Below are positions 1-6,212 of a stretch of DNA of 8,220 nt, piece by piece. The position numbers were made by a program, and so were the translations under genes. Below the pieces are notes generated by a model. That model made no database searches and was not told where the DNA came from. It saw nothing but the letters and a program-made list of their open reading frames with translations. The stretch's first letter is position 1. Every line of letters begins with the position of its first letter. The DNA is taken from the NCBI GenBank assembly GCA_009930275.1, contig RZYP01000083.1, positions 1 through 8,220 on the forward strand. Direction: 5' to 3'. Origin of the DNA: Negativicutes bacterium (GTDB lineage: Bacteria > Bacillota_C > Negativicutes > Acidaminococcales > Acidaminococcaceae).

Positions 1-108
1 CCGGTTGCACACAACAGTTCGGCCAAAGGTGAGCCGAATCAGTCTCTATTTCATGAGTTTCAAACAGAATTCCATCATTAAAACACCAAGCTTGAAACAC
101 GCAAAGAT
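1..108. other. Non-coding flank downstream of the membrane-protein gene
   Basis: No gene is supported here. It lies 3' of the minus-strand membrane-protein gene, whose TAG stop is at 109-111. A 6-bp inverted repeat (TTCGGC at 18-23, GCCGAA at 33-38) could form a hairpin with a 9-nt loop, but no T-run follows on either strand, so it is not a convincing terminator. The stretch is cut by the window edge. Confidence 0.4.
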
Positions 109-1584
109 CTATTTTGCAGCTCTAAACAAGCGGTATTGATCGTTTTCATCGCCGAGCTGATATTCATCATCATGCAACAAGTACTCATATAAAATATCGC
201 CCTTGCCGACCAGCAAGTGTGTGAAGCCATATTTATCGAGCACGGTTTTATAAAATATTTGGCCATTCTGCAATTGGTAATATTCTGCAAAAACATCATC
301 CTGCAAATTATTCTTTTTCAGAAATACTTCAGCCCGAGGATCCATATATGTGGGAATTCTATGGAATTCGGCGAGTCCCCCATCGTTATAGCCCGTATAC
401 AAGATGACCTCTTCGTTTTCTCTGTCTGCCACAACCTGATTCAATAATTGTTCGAAGAGCACTCGATCACTTTGGCCATGATTGTTTGAGCGCGTCAATG
501 AATAAAACGTCAGAGGCAGCATAATTGCGATGGCCACCAAAAGGATTTTTCGAATGACAAGTGTGCGCTCTGGTTTTGTCTTATCAAACTGTGGAATTCT
601 GTCGAGATCCATAAAAACTACCAGCGGGAACAAAGCACAACTAATAAAAAACAAGAAACCTCGTATCGTAGATAAACTCAGATAGGTTGTGCCTAGGGCC
701 AAAAGAGTATATCTGAGAGACTTATTCGGATTTTTGCTGAAGGCGTATATGAAGGTCAGGCCGATTGTCACAGTCATGATAAGCAGACCCAGTATTGATG
801 AGACAGTGGCCGGTGCCATCTCGATTACCATTGCGTTGATCTCGGCGACACCATACGAGTTGACCAGGTAGAGCATTGCATCAAGGCCATATGGGTTTAG
901 GAAGCCCGCCAGGATGATGAGAAGCACGGAAATGACCAGTGGTCCTTTCTCAATCCCTCTGCCTACAAGAGGGCCAAATTTGAACGCAAATGAGTCAATC
1001 AGGTACGGCAGCATAACGACAAGCAGCATCGGCCAAATAGCGGCTTGCACATTAATCATGACAATCGATAGCAACGGCAATACAAATAGGATCTTGCGAT
1101 TCCTATCAAGATAATACGACTCCAGTACATAGACTTCCAAAAGAAGAATTATGTTGGTAAAGATAAAAGGCCTGCTTGTCATAAACAGACTTACCAGAGC
1201 AACATAAATATAAGTAGTAAGAATCGATTGCACAAATTGATTACCAGATACTTTCAGACAAAGTCTGTAGAAAATTAGCGTGCTGAGTACATAGCTGACA
1301 TAGACCAATACTTTCAAACCGAATTCTCCCAAGATCGAGTAAATCCAATAGAAGATGGTTGCTGAAAGCCACTGCTGCATGACAAAAGAAAAACCCTGGT
1401 GGATCGTAAATGGCTCGATCGTGGGAATTCCTTCTTCCAGCACGTGTCTGCCATGGGAAAGCAAAAACCAAATATCATTATCCAAATCACGAAACAGCAC
1501 TGTGAGACACAAGGCCGCCGCGAGAAATAGGAGGAAAAATCTCAGTCTTAGGCTGATGTTTTGGGTGTTTTTGCTTGTATCCAC
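109..1584 (-). CDS. Polytopic membrane protein, GT-C glycosyltransferase-like
   Basis: A 491-residue integral membrane protein of unknown substrate. Hydrophobic segments lie at about 12-32, 68-109 (probably two), 119-157 (two), 165-198, 213-230, 262-282, 291-327 and 343-362, followed by a soluble C-terminal domain (about 365-491). The first outward loop has an acidic DLDNDIW motif (33-39) and a pattern of the type D-x-W-x-x-x-x-x-G...EPFT; an NPYG motif is at 230-233. This layout, an acidic first loop with many membrane spans and a soluble tail, is typical of GT-C fold enzymes that use lipid-linked sugars, but no subfamily is recognised. The start is GTG at 1584, preceded by a G-rich run (minus-strand GGGGGGA, ending about 10 nt upstream). 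It is transcribed away from the CRISPR locus and is probably unrelated to it. The glycosyltransferase role is inference; the membrane-protein call is firm. Confidence 0.75.
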   Translation of the reverse strand: MDTSKNTQNISLRLRFFLLFLAAALCLTVLFRDLDNDIWFLLSHGRHVLEEGIPTIEPFTIHQGFSFVMQQWLSATIFYWIYSILGEFGLKVLVYVSYVLSTLIFYRLCLKVSGNQFVQSILTTYIYVALVSLFMTSRPFIFTNIILLLEVYVLESYYLDRNRKILFVLPLLSIVMINVQAAIWPMLLVVMLPYLIDSFAFKFGPLVGRGIEKGPLVISVLLIILAGFLNPYGLDAMLYLVNSYGVAEINAMVIEMAPATVSSILGLLIMTVTIGLTFIYAFSKNPNKSLRYTLLALGTTYLSLSTIRGFLFFISCALFPLVVFMDLDRIPQFDKTKPERTLVIRKILLVAIAIMLPLTFYSLTRSNNHGQSDRVLFEQLLNQVVADRENEEVILYTGYNDGGLAEFHRIPTYMDPRAEVFLKKNNLQDDVFAEYYQLQNGQIFYKTVLDKYGFTHLLVGKGDILYEYLLHDDEYQLGDENDQYRLFRAAK

Positions 1585-1612
1585 GTATATTGATCCCCCC
1601 TGCTTACTTTTG

Positions 1613-1651
1613 AATTGATCAAGCTATGTTTTCTTATCAATTTTAACATAG
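1613..1651 (-). promoter_or_regulatory. Possible promoter with interleaved inverted repeats upstream of the membrane protein
   Basis: On the minus strand there is an extended -10-like sequence TGTTAAAAT (plus-strand 1640-1648) about 55 nt before the GTG start at 1584; no good -35 sits 17 nt further up. Two 7-bp inverted repeats interleave across it: AATTGAT (1613-1619) with ATCAATT (1636-1642), and CTATGTT (1624-1630) with AACATAG (1645-1651). They could be operator half-sites. Weak evidence, based on sequence alone. Confidence 0.3.
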
Positions 1652-1929
1652 GAAATTCGCGTGGAGACCTTCCCTTCAGTGCTTAAGAATGTTTTATGAT
1701 CAGTCTAGACATTCTGATAAAAACTTGGAGTCTCCTTGTTCAGCTGTCTCACCTGCCCATCTGTTTCTTTTTTGGTAATTCAGTGAAATTTCCGTCATAA
1801 AACACGAGTGTCCGAAAATTCGGACTATGTTTTTGTTTTACTGGTTTAGAATAGAATGACACAGAAAATATCAGGTAGGTGAGATGATGCGTTCTAGTGT
1901 GAATACAGGGTTCTCAGCTAATTTTGCAC
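1652..1929. other. Intergenic region between the membrane protein and tracrRNA
   Basis: No convincing gene. Short ORFs occur (29 codons from 1689 on the plus strand, and one of about 32 codons on the minus strand) but lack good ribosome binding sites. Inverted repeats are frequent: GGAGAC (1663-1668) with GTCTCC (1730-1735), enclosing AGAATGT (1686-1692) with ACATTCT (1709-1715); and GTTTTATGA (1691-1699) with TCATAAAAC (1795-1803). An upstream structured RNA or an eroded element are both possible; nothing in the sequence settles it. Confidence 0.4.
1810..1838 (+). terminator. Hairpin followed by T-rich tract (possible rho-independent terminator)
   Basis: GTCCGA (1810-1815) pairs with TCGGAC (1820-1825) around a 4-nt loop, followed by TATGTTTTTGTTTT on the plus strand. 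This resembles an intrinsic terminator for plus-strand transcription. No clear plus-strand gene ends here, so its client is unknown. On the minus strand the next T-run is about eight bases from the stem, so it would be poor as a back-up terminator for tracrRNA. Confidence 0.45.
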
Positions 1930-1954
1930 AAAATAAAACCCTGTCTCCAGGGTT
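1930..1954 (-). terminator. Rho-independent terminator of tracrRNA
   Basis: On the minus strand, AACCCTG-GAGA-CAGGGTT (1954-1937) is a perfect 7-bp stem with a GNRA-type tetraloop, followed at once by TTATTTT. It also serves as the final hairpin of the tracrRNA. A further copy of one arm (CAGGGTT, plus strand 1906-1912) lies just beyond it. Confidence 0.9.
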
Positions 1955-2003
1955 CATTGCCTCAACAGGCGGCCAAGAAGCTTGGCAAAATCCAAAAATT
2001 GTT

Positions 2004-2039
2004 GTTTGAACTCGTCGTGTAGTTTCTGATAGTGGTCAA
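2004..2039 (-). repeat. CRISPR anti-repeat within tracrRNA
   Basis: The plus strand reads like a degenerate CRISPR repeat: bases 2016-2039 (24 nt) are identical to 8192-8215 inside the terminal repeat, and GTTTGA at 2004-2009 matches the repeat's 5' end. The intervening six bases differ from the repeat's four, giving the bulge. Transcribed on the minus strand, this is the part that pairs with the crRNA repeat. Confidence 0.95.
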
Positions 2040-2052
2040 TAACTACAATGTG

Positions 2053-2081
2053 ATGATAAAACTTCATGTGATATTTGTCAA
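2053..2081 (-). promoter_or_regulatory. tracrRNA promoter
   Basis: On the minus strand, a perfect -35 TTGACA (plus coordinates 2076-2081), a 17-nt spacer and -10 TATCAT (2053-2058), which matches five of six consensus bases. This predicts a start near 2046-2047, a few bases before the anti-repeat. It is the strongest sigma-70-type promoter in the window, as expected for an abundant small RNA. Confidence 0.85.
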
Positions 2082-2106
2082 TCATTATTTTTGTTTATGT
2101 TATTAT
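2075..2106 (+). promoter_or_regulatory. Probable cas operon promoter
   Basis: An extended -10, TGTTATTAT (2098-2106), lies about 30 bases before the cas9 start. The nearest -35-like hexamer, TTGTCA (2075-2080), is 20 nt away, longer than ideal, so activity may rest on the extended -10. The -35 overlaps the tracrRNA -35 on the other strand, so the two polymerases may compete. Confidence 0.5.
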
Positions 2107-2121
2107 GTAATCATATCTTTT

Positions 2122-2127
2122 GGAGGT
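2122..2127 (+). promoter_or_regulatory. cas9 ribosome binding site
   Basis: GGAGGT with GGAGG ending nine bases before the GTG at 2136. This decides the cas9 start: the in-frame ATG at 2178, which would give MPYFLGLD directly, has no Shine-Dalgarno sequence in front of it. Confidence 0.85.
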
Positions 2128-2135
2128 AGATCTTT

Positions 2136-5100
2136 GTGGAAACAATAAGATTTTCTGAGACTGTAAACACTAACGTGATGCCATACTTCCTCGGACTGGA
2201 TATTGGCACTAATTCGGTAGGCTGGGCCATAACCGATAAGAACTACCGGATCATCAAAAAGAACGGGAAAGCGCTCTGGGGCAGTCGTCTATTTAAAGAG
2301 GCACAGCCTGCAGCCGTCCGCAGAGGTTTCCGTTCGGCCAGACGTCGCCGCAAGAGGACTAGAACCCGCATTAAACTACTTCAAGAGTACTTCTCAGACG
2401 CAATCAGTTCCATTGACCCTGGCTTTTATCAGCGACTAAAGGATAGTTTTTTTGTAGCTGAGGATAAGGAAACTGCCCAGTACAATACTTTATTTAGCGA
2501 CACGAATTTCAAAGATAAAGACTATCATGAGCAATTTCCTACCATCTATCACCTCCGCCGGCACCTTATGGATAGTTCTGCCGCCCAGGATCCTCGTCTA
2601 GTGTATTTAGCTTGTCATCACATTATGAAAAATCGCGGCAATTTCCTCATTGAAGGCAATCTGTCTACTGAAATGCAACTTGACTCCTCTTTGGAAGCAT
2701 TGCAAAACTATTGGGTAGAAGAATCTGAAGATGCGCTTTGGCCGGCAGATCAGCTGGGTGAAGTTGCACAGGTGCTTCTGTCAAAAAAGCAGAACGCGAG
2801 TGACAAGGCCAAAACCTTGCAACGCATGCTGCTGGTCAGCGAAAAGAATACAAAAGAAATCTGCAAGCTTGTTGCCGGCAACAGCGCGAAGCTTTCGAAT
2901 CTGTTTGATGACCCTGAACTGGATGAGAGTGAAGTTAAATCGGTTAAATTCAGCGATGGATCCTTTGACAACGAAGATGTTCGCAATTCACTCGAGAGCT
3001 CGCTGGGTGACCGCAAAGAACTGCTGGATCTGGCCTTTGGCCTCTACAGCGCCGCACTCCTGCAGAAATTATTGCAAGGGAGCGATGGAAAGCCGGTCCG
3101 TTCGATTTCCGAAGCCAGAATCAAAATCTTCGAAATGCATGCGGAGGATCTGCGTCAGCTCAAGGATCTCATTCGTACATTGAGCAAAATCGAACCCAAG
3201 GCGAAAGACCTTTACTCGCGAATTTTTCGCGACAACCAGAAGGGGCTCCATAATTATGTTGCCTACAGCGGCCACGTTGACAGCAAAGATACAACAAGCC
3301 CTATCACTCGCTGCAACCAGGAAGAGTTCTATAAATTCCTCAAGAAAGAACTTGATCCTTATAAAGAGTATGAAAATATTGCCGATATTCTGGAAGAAAT
3401 TGATCAGGAAGTATATCTCCCGAAAATATCATCCTCATCTAACGGCATTATTCCGCACCAACTGCATGGCATGGAACTTGAAAAGATTCTCCGAAACTCA
3501 CAAGCACATCTATCCTTCTTGACGGAAGATGTAATCATGGAGATTATTCAAATATTCAACTTCCGTATCCCCTACTATGTCGGACCATTCGATAACCGCT
3601 CACAATTTGCCTGGTTGACACGCAAATCGAACGAACCCATCCGCCCTTGGAATCTGCACGAAGTTATAGATGTAGAGGCGACTGCCGAACAATTTATCCG
3701 CAATTTGACAAATAAATGCACATACCTCATCGGTGAAGATGTTCTGCCCAAAGAATCCCTTCTGTACAGTGAGTACATGGTTCGCAATGCAATTAACACA
3801 CTTACTGTGGATGGACACCGACTGGACAAAGCTGTAAGGGATCATCTTTATGAAGATCTATTCGTGCGTCGCGAAAAGGGTGGTCGGATCACAAAGAAAC
3901 GTGTCGTCTCTGCACTAAACAGACAAGGCTTGGAGGTTACGGAACACAGTCTAGGCGGTATGGATCTCGACATTCCGGCCAAACTCAAAGCAAAAAAAGA
4001 CTTTTCTGCAATTTTGCACAATGAACTATCGGATGAAGAGATCGAGTCGATTATTGAGAAAATCACGGCCTTCCCGGACAGTCCGGAAATGGTGCGAAAC
4101 TACGTCCAAGCTCAATTTGGCGAGCGACTAAACTCTGAACAGATCGACAGGATTGCACACTTCTCCTACAAGGATTGGGGACGCTTGTCACGCAAGCTTT
4201 TAGCCGGCATCAAACACGAAGGGCCGGATAGCCGACGCCGCAGCATAATCGAGATCATGCGCGAAGAGGCTCTGAACCTGATGGAGATTCTGGACGAATC
4301 GCGGTACTCCTTCACCGCAAAAATCAAGGAGCACAACGAAGGTTTACTAGACGATCCCAACACTATCAGCGAAGAATATCTGGAAGCACTGCGCTTATCC
4401 CCTGCCGTGAAGAAGGCAGTCCGCCAGGTGCTCCTGATTTGCAAAGAGCTCTTCGGCATTATGCAGGGAGTCCCTGAAAGAATCTTTATTGAAATGGCGC
4501 GTCAGGAAGAAGAAAAGAAGCGCACAACTTCGCGCAAACAGCAACTTGCAAGTCTCTACGCGAGCTGCAAAGAAGATGCTGACGTCTGGAGTCAGGAACT
4601 TCAGGAAATGCCCGAGGATCGTTTTAAAAGCAAGAAACTCTTCCTGTATTGCATGCAGAGAGGCCGTTGCATGTACTCTGGAGAACGAATTCACATTGAG
4701 GAACTATTCGACAACTCAAAGTACGACATAGACCACATTTATCCGCGTTCTTTGACCAAGGACGACAGCTGGAACAACCTCGTTCTCGTGAAGCAGGATT
4801 TAAATCGCAGTAAGTCAAACAAAGCACTTGATGAATCCATTCAGCGCAAAAACTATGCTCTATGGCATGGCCTCTTGCAATGCGGATTTTTAACGGAAGA
4901 AAAATTCAAACGTTTAACCAGAAAAGAGCCTTTGTCTGCCGACGAACTTACAAGCTTCATCAATCGTCAGTTAGTCGAGACTCGTCAATCAACAAAGTCA
5001 TTGGCGGAAATTTTCAAACGCGTTCTCCCTACTTCCGAAGTGGTCTATGTCAAAGCTGGTTTGGTATCAGACTTCCGGTACAACGATGGCACACGCAATG

Positions 5101-6212
5101 ACGCAAAAACAGAATTCTATTTCCCCAAGGTTCGCAGCTTGAATGATTTCCACCATGCCAAAGACGCCTACCTGAACATCGTAGTGGGCAATGCTTATCA
5201 CGTGACATTTACTAAAAATTTCTTCCTGAATTTGCAGCAAGTCCAGCATCCTCAATATAACCTGGTCAAGTATTTTGACCGTGAAATCAGGGAAAAGAAC
5301 CACGTTGTCTGGACGCCGGGCGAGGATGGAACTATTAGGACTGTCAAACAAATGATGAACCGCAATAACATTCTTCTTTCGCATGAGGCGACGCGAAATA
5401 CTGGAGGCTTCTTTGACCAGATGATAGTAAAAAAGGGCGGCGGCCAGCATTCCATCAAGGGTTCCCTCCCTGCCTTGCAAAACCTGAAGCGTTATGGCGG
5501 TTTCAACAAAGTTTCCGGAAGCCACTTCTGCGTGATTCGTCATCAAAAGGGTAAAAAATTCGAGGTATCCTTCTTAGCTGTGCCAATTTTGCTGCGCGCA
5601 CAGAAGTTCAGTACTGAAAGTTTGATTGCGTATTTTGAGAGTCAAGGCTATGAAAATATTTCGATCCTTTGTCCAGAAATCAAGTATGGCAGTGTGATCG
5701 AATACAATGGGGTCAGGTATCGGGTGAAGGCGAAGAGCGGAAGTAAAATCAAGTGTGCACCCGCAGTACAAGCTTCGTATACTTTAGAAAATGAAGTCTT
5801 TTTAAAAGAAATAGAACGTACTATTAAAGTTGAAACCATCAATTTCGATGATGGTTTCAACTGTAAAGCAGACGCTTTTTTTGTTGCTCTGTGCGAACGT
5901 CTAAATAGTCTACCCTTTTGTTCTTATGATCCACTCAACGGGCAAGGCGAAAAATTGGTCAAATTTGCGGATCGATTCTTTTTATTGGATATCAGTCGTA
6001 AGTGCAAACAAATTACCGCCATTACTCAGCTTCTAAATGGTTCAGGAGAGTCCGTTGACCTATCTGCGATCTACACAGAACCTGGATCTAAGACTACAGG
6101 AACTCAATCAGGCACCCTTTTTATTACAATCAATGATAAAAATAAATCTACACTAAACCTAATAAACTCTTCAATAACGGGATACTTCCAAAATAAAAGG
6201 GAGGTGTTCTAA
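2136..6212 (+). CDS. cas9: Type II-A CRISPR effector endonuclease Cas9
   Basis: A 1358-residue RNA-guided DNA endonuclease (SpCas9 has 1368). Domains in order: RuvC-I LGLDIGTNSVGW with D22; arginine-rich bridge helix at about 62-82; alpha-helical REC lobe to about 760, including NRGNFLIEG (166-174) and RIPYYVGP (477-484); RuvC-II ERIFIEMARQ with E786; HNH domain with YDIDHIYP (D866, H867) and N890; RuvC-III FHHAKDAYLN with H1007 and D1010; PAM-interacting domain from about 1100. All residues equivalent to SpCas9 D10, E762, H840, N863, H983 and D986 are present, so both strands should be cut. The start is GTG, giving a 14-residue leader before M15. The C-terminus ends in LINSSITGYF, matching the LIHQSITGLY end of SpCas9, but lacks the R1333/R1335 pair. 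GC content falls after about 5760. Cas9 also takes part in spacer selection in type II-A. Confidence 0.98.
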   Translation: METIRFSETVNTNVMPYFLGLDIGTNSVGWAITDKNYRIIKKNGKALWGSRLFKEAQPAAVRRGFRSARRRRKRTRTRIKLLQEYFSDAISSIDPGFYQRLKDSFFVAEDKETAQYNTLFSDTNFKDKDYHEQFPTIYHLRRHLMDSSAAQDPRLVYLACHHIMKNRGNFLIEGNLSTEMQLDSSLEALQNYWVEESEDALWPADQLGEVAQVLLSKKQNASDKAKTLQRMLLVSEKNTKEICKLVAGNSAKLSNLFDDPELDESEVKSVKFSDGSFDNEDVRNSLESSLGDRKELLDLAFGLYSAALLQKLLQGSDGKPVRSISEARIKIFEMHAEDLRQLKDLIRTLSKIEPKAKDLYSRIFRDNQKGLHNYVAYSGHVDSKDTTSPITRCNQEEFYKFLKKELDPYKEYENIADILEEIDQEVYLPKISSSSNGIIPHQLHGMELEKILRNSQAHLSFLTEDVIMEIIQIFNFRIPYYVGPFDNRSQFAWLTRKSNEPIRPWNLHEVIDVEATAEQFIRNLTNKCTYLIGEDVLPKESLLYSEYMVRNAINTLTVDGHRLDKAVRDHLYEDLFVRREKGGRITKKRVVSALNRQGLEVTEHSLGGMDLDIPAKLKAKKDFSAILHNELSDEEIESIIEKITAFPDSPEMVRNYVQAQFGERLNSEQIDRIAHFSYKDWGRLSRKLLAGIKHEGPDSRRRSIIEIMREEALNLMEILDESRYSFTAKIKEHNEGLLDDPNTISEEYLEALRLSPAVKKAVRQVLLICKELFGIMQGVPERIFIEMARQEEEKKRTTSRKQQLASLYASCKEDADVWSQELQEMPEDRFKSKKLFLYCMQRGRCMYSGERIHIEELFDNSKYDIDHIYPRSLTKDDSWNNLVLVKQDLNRSKSNKALDESIQRKNYALWHGLLQCGFLTEEKFKRLTRKEPLSADELTSFINRQLVETRQSTKSLAEIFKRVLPTSEVVYVKAGLVSDFRYNDGTRNDAKTEFYFPKVRSLNDFHHAKDAYLNIVVGNAYHVTFTKNFFLNLQQVQHPQYNLVKYFDREIREKNHVVWTPGEDGTIRTVKQMMNRNNILLSHEATRNTGGFFDQMIVKKGGGQHSIKGSLPALQNLKRYGGFNKVSGSHFCVIRHQKGKKFEVSFLAVPILLRAQKFSTESLIAYFESQGYENISILCPEIKYGSVIEYNGVRYRVKAKSGSKIKCAPAVQASYTLENEVFLKEIERTIKVETINFDDGFNCKADAFFVALCERLNSLPFCSYDPLNGQGEKLVKFADRFFLLDISRKCKQITAITQLLNGSGESVDLSAIYTEPGSKTTGTQSGTLFITINDKNKSTLNLINSSITGYFQNKREVF
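5828..5882 (+). other. Strong intragenic hairpin with downstream T7 tract in cas9
   Basis: A perfect 14-bp inverted repeat: AGTTGAAACCATCA (5828-5841) and TGATGGTTTCAACT (5849-5862), with a 7-nt loop. A second small stem, AAAGC-AGAC-GCTTT (5865-5878), runs into seven Ts (5876-5882). The reading frame is intact and encodes about K1231-F1249 of Cas9. It may pause or attenuate transcription inside the operon, or be chance; only the structure potential is seen. Confidence 0.6.

Larger units (their letters stand above)
1930..2047 (-). ncRNA. tracrRNA of the type II-A system
   Basis: A trans-activating CRISPR RNA of about 118 nt, transcribed opposite to cas9. In transcript order: a 5' end near 2046; an anti-repeat (2039 down to 2004) whose first 24 bases are perfectly complementary to the repeat at 8185-8220; a 2x4 internal loop (GA in the repeat, GAGU in tracrRNA) and a 6-bp lower stem (GUUUGA with UCAAAC), the same arrangement as in S. 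pyogenes; a hairpin GCCAAG-CUU-CUUGGC (1986-1972), likely the nexus; a hairpin GCCU-GUUG-AGGC (1970-1959); and a terminator hairpin. By family knowledge it pairs with pre-crRNA for RNase III cutting and anchors the guide in Cas9. The position upstream of and divergent from cas9 matches S. pyogenes. Exact ends are inferred from the promoter and terminator. Confidence 0.93.

Noticed and set aside
18..38. Hairpin TTCGGC/GCCGAA as terminator of the membrane-protein gene
   Set aside because: Only 6 bp with a 9-nt loop, no T-tract on either strand, and about 70 bases past the stop codon.
353..1430. Repeated GGAATTC-containing words in the membrane-protein gene
   Set aside because: Isolated short matches (for example near 353, 362, 592 and 1422) with no regular spacing; they fit chance in coding sequence.
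1689..1778. 29-codon ORF on the plus strand in the intergenic region
   Set aside because: No Shine-Dalgarno sequence, no recognisable motif, and short enough to occur by chance.
2004..2039. Stand-alone degenerate CRISPR repeat upstream of cas9 (a relic of a second array)
   Set aside because: The minus-strand promoter, downstream hairpins and terminator show it is the tracrRNA anti-repeat.
2870..2883. 14-bp perfect palindrome TGTTGCCGGCAACA in cas9
   Set aside because: About one such palindrome is expected by chance in a sequence of this length every second window, and it sits in ordinary coding sequence.
3216..3232. 7-bp inverted repeat TCGCGAA/TTCGCGA with 3-nt loop in cas9
   Set aside because: Short, inside coding sequence with no T-run at the right distance and nothing else to suggest a function.
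2178..6212. Alternative cas9 start at ATG 2178 (MPYFLGLD)
   Set aside because: It would bring D22 closer to the usual position, but has no ribosome binding site, whereas the GTG at 2136 has GGAGGT at good spacing.
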